Shown: positions 24,492 to 33,696, counted from the stretch's first letter. The stretch is 64,000 bases of DNA from Prevotellaceae bacterium UBA4332 (GCA_002394365.1 DGTQ01000018.1:1-64000); one strand, 5' to 3'. Notes: generated from the sequence alone by a model not told the origin. A program made the numbers and translations.

Positions 24492-26303
24492 ATGAATTTG
24501 AAAATAGCAACATGCATTTTTGCTCTCTGTACAATTACACTTCATATTTCTGCTCAAAGTTGGCAAGAAGTGAAGAACAGCGGGTTATATTATTATGGAG
24601 AGGGATGGGGAACATCAATTGCTGAAGCTGACAAGAATGCTTTAGGTGATCTCATCAGTAAGATTGCCATTGATGTAACCGAAGTCACTTCAAATGATAT
24701 AAACACTCAAAACATCAATGGCAATATAGATGAAATCTCACAGTTCTCCTCATCTGTAAATACCTACTCTCGAGCCACACTAACAAATACTGAGCGTATT
24801 ATCATCCAAAATGAACCTGATGCCTATGTAGGACGCTGGATAAAACGTTCTGAAATAAACAAGATTTTTGAATTGAGAATACATAAGGCAAAAGAATATG
24901 TCAGTGAAGCCGTAAAAGCAGAAGAAACTGGTAAAATTGATGATGCTCTGCGTAATTATTATTGGGCACTTACATTATGCAAATCTTTGCAACACCCAAA
25001 CGAGGTCGTATATGATGGTCACATGCTTATGCAGTGGATACCACAACGCATGAATGATATATTTCGTAATCTCAATGCCACAGTAGTGAAGCGTCATGGT
25101 GATGACGTTGAACTTTTCATAACTTATAAGGGTAAACCCGTTAATACTATTGACTACACTTATTTTGATGGTCAGGGATGGAGCAATATCTACAGCGCAA
25201 AGGATGGTCGAGGAGTACTGGAACTCGCATCTGGCAATAAAAGTACAAATTTTCAGTTGAAATATGAATTTGAGTATCGTGGACAGGCACATATTGACAG
25301 AGAGTTGGAATCAGTTCTCAATGTCGTAAAGAATACACAAATGCGCAATGCTTACATAAATATTTCAGCAGAAGTATCCGCATCTGATGCATCTACCACC
25401 TATAAAGACAATGCTTCTTTTTCTAAAATGGACACATCCGCCCTTTCTGCACCAGAATATATCAGTGGAGCATCAGAATATACATCAGCTATGGATAGAG
25501 TTATAAAAGCCATACAAAATAAAAACTATGAAATAGTACGCCCTCTTTTCAGTAATGAGGGTTGGGAGGTATATACTAAACTTATTACTTATGGTACTGC
25601 CAAGATTGTGGGTACACCTTCTTTCTATTTTTACCAAAATGGCGAATATGTTGTGGGACGCGGTGTACAAATGGCATTCTCCTTCAAAACTGGTATTCGT
25701 AAATCGTTCGTAGAAGATGTTGTGTTCACATTCGATAAAGATAAACTAATCACTAATCTTGCCTTTGGTTTGGGAAAAACTGCTGAAGATGACATACTTA
25801 ACAAGGGTGCATGGAGCGAAAACGCACGCAAGGCTGTAATGAACTTCCTCGAAAATTACAAGACTGCATACGGGTTGAAACGTCTTGACTACATTCGTTC
25901 TGTTTTTGATGATCAGGCGGTAATAATTGTTGGAAAAGTCGTAAAAAAAGCGACGTTAACGAAAAATGCGGAAAGCGGTGTCGCAACTATTAGCAACAAT
26001 GCAATAATACAGAGGAATCGCTACACTAAGGATCAGTATCTTGACAATCTGGCACGCTGTTTTACAAGCAACGAATATATTAACATTCGTTTTGCAAATA
26101 ATGATGTTATTAAGATGCGTAAGGGCGGAGAACTCTATGCAATACAAATAACACAGGATTATTATAGTTCAACATACGGAGATAAGGGTTATCTCTTTTT
26201 GATCGTAGATATTAATGACCCAGAGCGTCCAATTATCAAGGTACGTACTTGGCAAGAAGAAAAAGACCCCAACTTTGGTCTATATGGTCCAGGTGATTTC
26301 TAA
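24492..26303 (+). CDS. Large exported LPP20-type protein
   Basis: 603 residues with a signal peptide ending ISAQ. The N-terminal part (about 30-135) repeats the pattern GLYYYGEGWGTSIAEADKNALGDLISKI of the LPP20-type neighbours. Residues 135-175 hold a TPR-like helical pair (KAEETGKIDDALRNYYWALTL). Then come beta-rich segments and at about 330-600 two related modules that may bind ligands. AT-rich compared with flanking genes. The next gene begins 5 bases later. Confidence 0.65.
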   Translation: MNLKIATCIFALCTITLHISAQSWQEVKNSGLYYYGEGWGTSIAEADKNALGDLISKIAIDVTEVTSNDINTQNINGNIDEISQFSSSVNTYSRATLTNTERIIIQNEPDAYVGRWIKRSEINKIFELRIHKAKEYVSEAVKAEETGKIDDALRNYYWALTLCKSLQHPNEVVYDGHMLMQWIPQRMNDIFRNLNATVVKRHGDDVELFITYKGKPVNTIDYTYFDGQGWSNIYSAKDGRGVLELASGNKSTNFQLKYEFEYRGQAHIDRELESVLNVVKNTQMRNAYINISAEVSASDASTTYKDNASFSKMDTSALSAPEYISGASEYTSAMDRVIKAIQNKNYEIVRPLFSNEGWEVYTKLITYGTAKIVGTPSFYFYQNGEYVVGRGVQMAFSFKTGIRKSFVEDVVFTFDKDKLITNLAFGLGKTAEDDILNKGAWSENARKAVMNFLENYKTAYGLKRLDYIRSVFDDQAVIIVGKVVKKATLTKNAESGVATISNNAIIQRNRYTKDQYLDNLARCFTSNEYINIRFANNDVIKMRKGGELYAIQITQDYYSSTYGDKGYLFLIVDINDPERPIIKVRTWQEEKDPNFGLYGPGDF

Positions 26304-26308
26304 CAATA

Positions 26309-28675
26309 ATGAAAGACAAATCAATTATACTCATAGTGCTCATAATTACCAGCTGTCAGTTAGCAATTGTCGTCAATACTTTAGCACAGGATATCAAGGT
26401 GACAAGGTTTTATGAACTTGACGCCGCAGCTAAAGCTGTAACTTTCCAAGGGAATGAGGTAACAGATCAAAATGGAGAGCGATGCGCACTTATAAAGATA
26501 AATACAAATATCAATTCAGCAGATTTTACTTATGATGTTGGATTACTTGGAGTAATGCGCGTTGAGCATGGTACCGATGAAATAAGATTATTTGTGCCAC
26601 ATGGTGTAAAATATCTAAATATTTCACATAAAAAATATGCCACACTAAAATATACATTCCCCCATCCGATAGAAAAAGATAGAGTCTATCAGATGTATAT
26701 GAGTGTTTCTGGAAATGCAACAAAAGATTCTATAGTATCTCCACATGATACTATAGATAATGTAGTGGAGGATGGTAACAAGAAACAGCAGAATAGTATA
26801 GAGATTTCTTCTTTCAAATTAGAAGAGTTAGACTTGACTGCAAATATCAAGGGGACAATGGTATTTGACAGAAATGGAGAACGATGCGCCTTGATAAAAA
26901 TTATGCCACGAGTTACTCAACTGACTTTTGATATTGGACATCTTGATATTATAGATGTTAAGATAAAAAAAAGTGAGACATGGCTTTATGTTCCTCATGG
27001 TATAAAATTCATAAGCATATCACATCAAGATTATGGAACTGCAAGGTTTGATTTTCCTGTAAACATCCAAGAAGCACGAACGTATAGAATGTCGTTAAAA
27101 ATCAATAAACCTGACAAAGAACGAAAGAATAACATAGGCTTGAGTTTCCAACATTATTTGGAACAGAGTATAAAGCCCTATATGGGTAAGGTGGATAACG
27201 GCAACAGGTTGGTGTGTAAAGTAGGAAATGTTCCATTCCATCTTATACGCGTTGATGGAGGAACATTTCAGATGGGAGCAACTAAAGAAATGAAGGGTGA
27301 ACTGGATATAGAAAAACCAGTACATCAGGTTACTCTATCCACATATTACATAGGAGAAACAGAGGTGACGCAAGGTCTGTGGAAGGCTGTTATGGATTCT
27401 AACCCCTCCCGTTTTAGAGGAAATCTGAAGCGCCCTGTTGAGAGGATAGATTATATGGAATGTCTTGCTTTTATAGAGAAATTGAGCAAAGCTACAGGGC
27501 TTAATTTCCGCCTACCTACTGAAGCAGAATGGGAGTTTGCTGCGCGTGGTGGAATTCATAGCAAACACACACAATTTAGTGGTGGCAAGAATTTGGACGA
27601 GGTCGGTTGGACTTACTCTAATTCCGTTAACTCTAACGGAGTTTCGTGTACACATCCTGTTAAAAGTCTCAAGCCTAATGAACTTTCAATTTATGACATG
27701 ACGGGCAATGTCAGGGAATGGTGCTCCGACTGGTTTGCTCCATATACAAAAGAGCCACAAATCAATCCCACAGGTCCAGAAACAGGAGATAGAAAAATAT
27801 TCAGAGGTGGAGCCTATCATAACAAAAAGTACTTTTGTCGAATTTCACGACGTCATAACAATGTTCCGACATATCGCAAATCTGGTACTGGTATGCGTTT
27901 AGCATTAACAATAAACGATGATACATTGAAGCATATTCCAGAATACGTACCAGAACCTAAAACCTCATCTCAAAAAAGCCTATCTTTTACGATAGGTGAC
28001 TCTATAAGTTTTGTAATGAAGAGAATAAAAGGAGGTACCTTTTGTATGGGAGGGACAAGCGATATGGACATTCCCTATGATGATGAAAAGCCAACTCATC
28101 ATGTCACAATTGACAATTACTATATTGGAGAAACAGAAGTGACACAGGAAATATGGAAAACAGTCATGGGTAATAATCCTTCTGTTTTTAGGGGAGACAG
28201 ATTACCAGTGGAATGTGTGAGTTGGCTAGATTGTCAGAGGTTTATCAAAAGACTTAATAAGATAACAGGTAGAAAGTTTCGTTTGCCAACAGAAGCCGAG
28301 TGGGAATTTGCTGCTCGAGGCGGAAACAATAGTAAACAGTACAAATTTAGCGGAAGCGATAATTTGCTCTCAGTTGCATGGTATAAGGACAATTCAGATC
28401 AAAAAACACATGATGTGAAAACATCACGAAGTAATGAATTAGGTCTGTATGATATGTCTGGCAATGTGTGGGAGTGGTGTCAAGATTGTAAAATGCCATA
28501 CCCAGAGCATCGCCAAAAGAATCCACTTGGTGTGGGAGCATCTGATGCTGAATACGTAATACGCGGTGGATGTTGGGATGATATAGAAAATGATTGTCGA
28601 CCTTCAATGCGTAATGAATGTGCTCCTAATGATGTCTATAGTACCATTGGCTTTCGTCTAGCTTTATCGGAATAG
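26309..28675 (+). CDS. Exported protein with two PEGA-like and two FGE-fold domains
   Basis: 788 residues with a signal peptide (about 1-26). Two tandem beta modules (about 31-140 and 165-270) share NGERCALIKI and VPHGVKYLNISHKKY / VPHGIKFISISHQDY, then two FGE/C-type-lectin-like domains follow (about 305-530 and 550-788), each with LPTEAEWEFAARGG and a GNVREWC or GNVWEWC motif. Only the second of the two FGE active-site cysteines is kept in each domain, so formylglycine formation is unlikely. Probably a binding protein, and the same fold as the C-terminal half of the caspase hybrid at the other end of the operon. Confidence 0.85.
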   Translation: MKDKSIILIVLIITSCQLAIVVNTLAQDIKVTRFYELDAAAKAVTFQGNEVTDQNGERCALIKINTNINSADFTYDVGLLGVMRVEHGTDEIRLFVPHGVKYLNISHKKYATLKYTFPHPIEKDRVYQMYMSVSGNATKDSIVSPHDTIDNVVEDGNKKQQNSIEISSFKLEELDLTANIKGTMVFDRNGERCALIKIMPRVTQLTFDIGHLDIIDVKIKKSETWLYVPHGIKFISISHQDYGTARFDFPVNIQEARTYRMSLKINKPDKERKNNIGLSFQHYLEQSIKPYMGKVDNGNRLVCKVGNVPFHLIRVDGGTFQMGATKEMKGELDIEKPVHQVTLSTYYIGETEVTQGLWKAVMDSNPSRFRGNLKRPVERIDYMECLAFIEKLSKATGLNFRLPTEAEWEFAARGGIHSKHTQFSGGKNLDEVGWTYSNSVNSNGVSCTHPVKSLKPNELSIYDMTGNVREWCSDWFAPYTKEPQINPTGPETGDRKIFRGGAYHNKKYFCRISRRHNNVPTYRKSGTGMRLALTINDDTLKHIPEYVPEPKTSSQKSLSFTIGDSISFVMKRIKGGTFCMGGTSDMDIPYDDEKPTHHVTIDNYYIGETEVTQEIWKTVMGNNPSVFRGDRLPVECVSWLDCQRFIKRLNKITGRKFRLPTEAEWEFAARGGNNSKQYKFSGSDNLLSVAWYKDNSDQKTHDVKTSRSNELGLYDMSGNVWEWCQDCKMPYPEHRQKNPLGVGASDAEYVIRGGCWDDIENDCRPSMRNECAPNDVYSTIGFRLALSE

Positions 28676-28758
28676 ACAGTCGTTAGCCTCTGCTAAAACT
28701 CCTTCATTATCTCCTTATTCGCTCCGCTCAGGCGCAGGCGGAAGTTTGCTTTCGCCCA

Positions 28759-29415
28759 TCAAGCTAAGGCACTTACGTCTATATACCCTCGGGCTATGGC
28801 TTTCACTATCAGGTCGGCAACGTTGTTGGCTTGGAGTTTGGCGAAGAGGTTGCGGCGATGTGTCTCCACAGTGTTCTCGCTTATGAAGAGCAGTTTGGCT
28901 ATGTCCTTCGAGGAATATCCTTGTGCTATTTTCTTGAGCACCTCCGTCTCGCGCTTGGATAGTGGGGCGGCATTGGGGAGAATGTTGTTTGCCATCTGGC
29001 GAAACTTCTTGCTGTAATATGTTCTGCCTGCCAGGAGCGCATTGATGGCCTCAAGCACCTCGTCCATGTGTGCCGACTTATACAACACCCCGTTCACGTC
29101 CTTGTTTTGTATCTCACGCACTATCCACACTTCCTCGTGCATGGTGTATATGAGTATCTTTGCCTCGGCATCCTTTGCACGTATCATCCCTATCATGGAC
29201 AGCCCCGTGTCTTCCTTCAGTTCCACGTCTATGACATACACGTCATAGCGGGTGCTACTCATGGCATCGCTCAGTCCCTCTGGCGAGGTGAATACGTCCA
29301 CCCTGCCTATACCCTGTTTCTTCAAGAAACTGTTTATACCTTCCAGTATAGCCTCGTGGTCGTCAATAATGGCTATCGAAAGGTTCGCATACTGGTATTC
29401 TTTCTGTTCGCTCAT
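28759..29415 (-). CDS. NarL/LuxR-type response regulator
   Basis: 218 residues: a receiver domain (SIAIIDDHEAILEGI, phosphoacceptor Asp in VYVIDVELKED, about residue 58) and a C-terminal LuxR helix-turn-helix (LSKRETEVLKKIAQGYSSKDIAKLLFIS). It is the partner of the kinase 77 bases upstream and is transcribed toward the exported-protein operon (convergent). Confidence 0.93.
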   Translation of the reverse strand: MSEQKEYQYANLSIAIIDDHEAILEGINSFLKKQGIGRVDVFTSPEGLSDAMSSTRYDVYVIDVELKEDTGLSMIGMIRAKDAEAKILIYTMHEEVWIVREIQNKDVNGVLYKSAHMDEVLEAINALLAGRTYYSKKFRQMANNILPNAAPLSKRETEVLKKIAQGYSSKDIAKLLFISENTVETHRRNLFAKLQANNVADLIVKAIARGYIDVSALA

Positions 29416-29421
29416 TCAATG

Positions 29422-29429
29422 CAAAGGTA
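29422..29429 (-). promoter_or_regulatory. -7 element before the response regulator
   Basis: Minus-strand TACCTTTG, seven bases upstream of the start codon, so a transcript would have a very short or no leader. The -33 region is weak. Confidence 0.35.
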
Positions 29430-29492
29430 CACAATATATTTCTATTATTTTTTAACGGATTTCCATGATTTTCATGCTTACCACCCCTCGTT

Positions 29493-31265
29493 TTATTTCT
29501 TTTTAACATATCTGAGTGTCACAACCGTTGCCAGCGGTATTCTTTCTATCTTCAGCGTAGCGCCTATCGCCTCTGCCCTCTGCCTCATCGTGCGCAAACC
29601 TATACCGTTAGGGTGTGAGGTTTGAGATTTGAGGTTGGAGTTTTTCTCGTTAGAGTTAGCATTATCGTTCGTTATTCTCACCATGATGTCCTCTCCCTCG
29701 TCTTTTATCAGCACGTAAATGTCCGCAGGATTAGCATGTTTCACAGCATTCACCACCGCCTCCTGTATTATGCGGTATATCTCCAGAGCATCCGTTGGAG
29801 GTATCTCCCTGTAGCAAGCCTCCTCCATCTGCGAATCGAGGTGGAAGGCTATGCCCCCAGTGCCGTCCATCTCCCCTATGTAGTCTCTCAGCACCTCGCC
29901 CAGATGAGCGTGAGTGAACTCTGGCGGCATCAGCTCGTGCGACACCCTCCTTACCTGCTCCCTGCTCTCCGTCAGCATCCTCCGAGCCTGGCGTCTGGCA
30001 TCGAGGTCTGAGGTTTGAGATTTGAGATTTGAGGTGTGAGGTCGGAGGTCTGAGGTGTGAGGTTGGAGGTTTGAGGTTTTTTCGTCTTCGTAGCGAAGCG
30101 TTTCGTCTTCGTTTTCGTTTAGCTTCATCTCTATCGCGAGTAACTGGTTGCCCACCCCGTCGTGCAACTCCTTCGCCATGCGACTGCGCTCCGTCTCCAT
30201 CCCCTCCAGATATTTCCTGTTCTGCTCCAGCTCAGCCTCCCGTTTCGCCCTGGTGCGCATGCGCCTTTGCCTTATGGCATACACCACAAACATAAGCGCC
30301 ACCACTACCAGCAACGTGCCTGTCGCTATCACTCCTCCGTAGTGTTTCTCGTATATATAGCGTATCTTCTCCGAAGCCCCAGCCTCTCCCAGGGAGAGGG
30401 AGTCCTCCCCCTTGGGGGGAGTTTGAGGGGGTTGGAGAGAGGTTAGAGTAGGTTGGTCCTGCGGTAGCAGCCTCTTGCTCAGGGCGCTCGTGTCCAGAGG
30501 CACAATATCCCCCGCCTCCGTCAGTCGCGTAGAGCGCCCCATGGCAGCCCTCAGCTGGCGCTCCATCTGCAGCGCCTTGTCCGTCATGTTAGCCTTTATA
30601 TAAGCCTTGCGCAGGAATGTGAGGTAGAGCGTTTTCGCCTCCACCAGCTTAGCATGATTATAATGCTCCCTGCCCCTCGCTATCCAGGGGTTGTCGGCAG
30701 GCGAAACCTTAAACTTCGCATCCTCCGTCTCCATCAGCAGAGTGGCACATATCAGGGCATCATCATGCCTGCCCAGTTTGCAGGCATCGTCATACGTCCT
30801 CACGGCAAGGCTGTGCACAGCGCTGAGCCTGCGATGCTTCAGCATTGTCAGACACACCTGTTGCCCATACTGCTCCCTTATCCTCACGCTGTCGCAACGC
30901 TCTATCCACCCTATCGCTCCATCACAATAGCTCACAGCCTGCTCCGCTTCCCCCAGCCTGTCGCTCACGGTGGCAGCAAACGTATATACGGGCATCGTGA
31001 AGAGGTATATCCAGTGCTTCCCCTGGTCGGCATAGCGCTCATACAAGTTCAACCTCTCGCATATCCTTATGCCCTCCCTGTATTCGTTCAGCGCCGCCCG
31101 CAGCTGCCTGTTGTTTTCCAGTTCGATGCCCCTCAGCACATGCCCCCGCAACTGTATGAACGGATTCTGCCTGTCCTCAGCCGACAAAGAATCCACCTGC
31201 GCCATCGCCACGTCAGCAATCAGCGCAAGCAACACCACCATCAATATGCCACGAGCCTTATACAT
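29493..31265 (-). CDS. Sensor histidine kinase with TPR-like periplasmic domain
   Basis: 590 residues: signal peptide, TPR-like periplasmic region (about 35-255), one membrane helix (about 305-328), HisKA_3 phosphoacceptor domain with ELHDGVGNQLLAIEM (about 355-445), and an HATPase domain. Three stretches are encoded by intergenic-type repeats read in frame: residues about 271-297 (before the membrane helix), 396-422 (between the two phosphoacceptor helices) and 542-551 (ATP lid, just before GIGL). The usual DNG of the G1 box is altered to NDNAN. It should phosphorylate the regulator downstream if still active. Confidence 0.9.
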   Translation of the reverse strand: MYKARGILMVVLLALIADVAMAQVDSLSAEDRQNPFIQLRGHVLRGIELENNRQLRAALNEYREGIRICERLNLYERYADQGKHWIYLFTMPVYTFAATVSDRLGEAEQAVSYCDGAIGWIERCDSVRIREQYGQQVCLTMLKHRRLSAVHSLAVRTYDDACKLGRHDDALICATLLMETEDAKFKVSPADNPWIARGREHYNHAKLVEAKTLYLTFLRKAYIKANMTDKALQMERQLRAAMGRSTRLTEAGDIVPLDTSALSKRLLPQDQPTLTSLQPPQTPPKGEDSLSLGEAGASEKIRYIYEKHYGGVIATGTLLVVVALMFVVYAIRQRRMRTRAKREAELEQNRKYLEGMETERSRMAKELHDGVGNQLLAIEMKLNENEDETLRYEDEKTSNLQPHTSDLRPHTSNLKSQTSDLDARRQARRMLTESREQVRRVSHELMPPEFTHAHLGEVLRDYIGEMDGTGGIAFHLDSQMEEACYREIPPTDALEIYRIIQEAVVNAVKHANPADIYVLIKDEGEDIMVRITNDNANSNEKNSNLKSQTSHPNGIGLRTMRQRAEAIGATLKIERIPLATVVTLRYVKKK

Positions 31266-31280
31266 TAAACATTTATGGGG

Positions 31281-31425
31281 ATTGCTTGTGGAGTGTCAGG
31301 GGAGTGTCGCTCGCTTTTCTTGCTTTGGCAAGCCAACAAGTTGGAGCGGCTCGCTGGAGTGCTTTAGGAGAAGAGTAAGAAGGAGTTAAAAGGAGTTATC
31401 GCTCGCTAAGGAGTTAGAGGACAAT
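31281..31425. repeat. Dispersed repeat, inverted relative to the copy at 50 kb
   Basis: 31281-31362 closely matches, in reverse complement, 50050-50129: both carry the 29-base unit (31319-31347 here) with the same flanks. It is followed by ggagttaaaaggagtt words (31379-31421). Confidence 0.75.
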
Positions 31426-31472
31426 ACTTGAGACCTCAATCATAGGCTTCTGCTGATAGTAAATGCTAATGT

Positions 31473-31704
31473 CCTCTTTACTCCTCCGTACTCCCCTTCA
31501 CTCCTCTTTACTCCTCCGTACTCCCCTTTACTCCTCCGTACTCCTCTTTACTCCTTCGTACTCTTTCTTTACTCCTCCGTACTCCCCTTTACTCCTCCGT
31601 ACTCTTTCTTTACTCCTCCGTACTCCCCTTCACTCCTCTTTACTCCTCCGTACTCCCCTTTACTCCTCCGTACTCCCTTTTACTCCTCCGTACTCCCTCA
31701 TCTT
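31473..31704. repeat. Tandem repeat of about 20 bases
   Basis: About a dozen imperfect copies of tttactcctccgtactcccc in head-to-tail order, followed directly by the end of the DUF4923 gene. Together with the preceding patch it makes 31266-31709 (444 bases) gene-free. Confidence 0.85.
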
Positions 31705-31709
31705 TACCT

Positions 31710-32339
31710 CTATTCCTTGCTCAACCTTATTCCCAGCTTCATGCCGTCGTATGCGTTCAGCACCGTAGTAACAGTAGAGAGGCTCGACACATAGCTTGCC
31801 ATGCCAGCAAGAAAATTCTTCAGCGACGTAGCATCCATCACCATCACCAGCGAGCCGTTATCCAGCTGTGGCGTTATCTTGCAGGGCTTCGTCTTGCCCT
31901 TGAAGGTCAGCGTCACCGTGCTGCCGTCTATGGTGTATGTGCCCGTCTTCACGTCTTTCTTACCCTTCTTTATGGCAAAATTCTTCTCCTCGTCAAAAGT
32001 TATCGTGAGGTTTCCCTTCTTTATGCCCACCTTGGAGAAATACGTCTGCAGCTTCTTCTCTATCGACGCACTCGCCATGCTGCCAGCCGCACTCTTCAGC
32101 GCGTTCTTCGACGTAAACATCACCGCAGGCTCCTGGTATGCCCACGTCCCCACTATCTGTTTCTCCGTCGGAATCAGTTTGCTGCTTATGATACCCGTAA
32201 GACTCGACAGCGTGCTGCTCTTCTGCGTGGCAGAAGTCGTAGCATCAGTCACCTTACCCAGCAGACCGCTCAGCTGAGCATCCGCCGTCATGCAAAACGC
32301 TGACACCATCGCCAGCACCATTACCATTTTCTTCATCAT
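31710..32339 (-). CDS. DUF4923 family exported protein
   Basis: 209 residues with a signal peptide (about 1-21). It resembles DUF4923, a Bacteroidetes family of lipocalin-like exported proteins: IVGTWAYQEPAV near residue 62, a central pair of beta hairpins (FDEEKNFAIKKGKKDVKTGTY) and a closing strand. Function unknown. It is followed by a tandem-repeat tract, with no clear promoter upstream. Confidence 0.75.
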   Translation of the reverse strand: MMKKMVMVLAMVSAFCMTADAQLSGLLGKVTDATTSATQKSSTLSSLTGIISSKLIPTEKQIVGTWAYQEPAVMFTSKNALKSAAGSMASASIEKKLQTYFSKVGIKKGNLTITFDEEKNFAIKKGKKDVKTGTYTIDGSTVTLTFKGKTKPCKITPQLDNGSLVMVMDATSLKNFLAGMASYVSSLSTVTTVLNAYDGMKLGIRLSKE

Positions 32340-32393
32340 CTTTTTTCCCTTTTTTTAATTATTAAAGTTTGTGTGTTACCTCTTATCTTTCAT

Positions 32394-33521
32394 CTATAAC
32401 CTCTCCATCCAGTGTGACAAGAACACATCCCCCACCGTGTAGGTGGTTCCATTGACACTTATCTCATCATTCAGCAATCCTTTTTCTACCAAGGCTTCGG
32501 CAAGTCTGCGCGAGACTGATGGCGAACCTATCCTGTATCTCTCCAGAAATTCAGAGGCAGTAATCTGGCTAACACTCTCTTTCTTTGCCACAGCAATGAG
32601 ATAATTCCATTGTTTATCCGTCAACATCTGCCTGTATTGCAGATACACCGTCTCGCCGTGCTTCATCAGTTGGTCGCAAGCCTTCTTCACTTCGTCTATG
32701 GCTATGCGAGTTGCATCATTGGCAAACACCGTATGGCACAACTGCTGAGTATAATAAGTATGTCTGCGTGTCCAGTTTAGAATGAAATTTATTGCCTCGT
32801 CAGATATATCTCTACCCCGTTCCGCAAACAGTCTCCTTATGAAGGCAGAATAAGGTGCTTCACCTATCTTTCCTAACGAAACAAAAGTAGTGCTACTATA
32901 GAAAGGTCTCTTCTCGTTTGCAAAGATGTCCGCCATCATGTGTTTCTTACTTCCACAGAATATGAAGGTCAGATTACGAGTCTGTTGAATATATGTGCGT
33001 AACAGAGCCTCCATGTTCTTCTCTGGGTAATCACGTATCTGCTGAAACTCGTCTATGGCAATCACCACTTGCTCCCCCTGACTATCAAGAAAATCAAATA
33101 ACCCCCTCAGGGTGTACTCTTTCTCCTGCGGTGTCTGGTATGCTATCTGCAACTGTGGCTCACCCGTTATGTTGTCGAAAGACAACTGTGGTCTCAACGA
33201 CTTAATAAAGTTCAGCAACTTCTCCCCAAGCGATGTCTTTGGCTGAAAAGACCTCATAGCCGCCTCAGCCAACAGTTTGATAAAATCATCTATCGAACGA
33301 GATGAGAAAATATCCATATACAAAGTGTGTATGTCTGGCCTCACCTCCTTCAGCTCATCAAAAAGCCTCAATACCAGTCCAGTCTTGCCCATGCGACGTT
33401 GGGATATCAGCGTCATGTCTGAGTGGTTCACGCTATTTCTCAACATCAACTGCAGTTCCTCTTCCCTGTCGCAAAACAGTTCTTTCGATTCGTATGCCTT
33501 GATTACAAAGGGGTTCTCCAT
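32394..33521 (-). CDS. AAA ATPase of the archaeal-type (STAND-like) family
   Basis: 375 residues. Walker A is SQRRMGKTGL (about 40-49), Walker B is VVIAIDEFQQI (about 150), a sensor FIFCGSKKH follows, and a C-terminal winged helix (about 305-375) contains TASEFLERYRIGSPSVSRRL. These ATPases occur widely in Bacteroidetes and archaea, often near toxin-like or nuclease genes. No partner gene is adjacent. It may be a regulator or part of a mobile island. Confidence 0.82.
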   Translation of the reverse strand: MENPFVIKAYESKELFCDREEELQLMLRNSVNHSDMTLISQRRMGKTGLVLRLFDELKEVRPDIHTLYMDIFSSRSIDDFIKLLAEAAMRSFQPKTSLGEKLLNFIKSLRPQLSFDNITGEPQLQIAYQTPQEKEYTLRGLFDFLDSQGEQVVIAIDEFQQIRDYPEKNMEALLRTYIQQTRNLTFIFCGSKKHMMADIFANEKRPFYSSTTFVSLGKIGEAPYSAFIRRLFAERGRDISDEAINFILNWTRRHTYYTQQLCHTVFANDATRIAIDEVKKACDQLMKHGETVYLQYRQMLTDKQWNYLIAVAKKESVSQITASEFLERYRIGSPSVSRRLAEALVEKGLLNDEISVNGTTYTVGDVFLSHWMERL

Positions 33522-33569
33522 AAAGATTTTCTTTATCTACCTGTTATAAATTTGTTATCATTTCAACTG

Positions 33570-33620
33570 CAAATTTACAAACTTTTTTTTATTTCACAAA
33601 ATGTGTTACACAAAATGTGT
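33570..33620 (-). promoter_or_regulatory. ATPase promoter with direct repeat
   Basis: Minus strand: TTTG at 33600-33597, a 19-base spacer and TAAATTTG at 33577-33570. Two copies of cacaaaatgtgt (33595-33606, 33609-33620), each near-palindromic, overlap and flank the -33, as an operator would. Confidence 0.6.
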
Positions 33621-33696
33621 AATCAAAATGGCATCACTCCCTCGAACCTGCCACAGCTGTCTATCAGCTGACGCGAGCCCAACTATAAAATAGAAC

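Noticed and set aside
26309..28675. Diversity-generating retroelement target
   Set aside because: FGE/C-type-lectin folds are common targets, but no reverse transcriptase, accessory gene or template repeat was seen within the window.
31463..31768. Open frame reading the 20-base tandem repeat
   Set aside because: Only a translation of the repeat (LLLRTPLYS units) overlapping the end of the DUF4923 gene.
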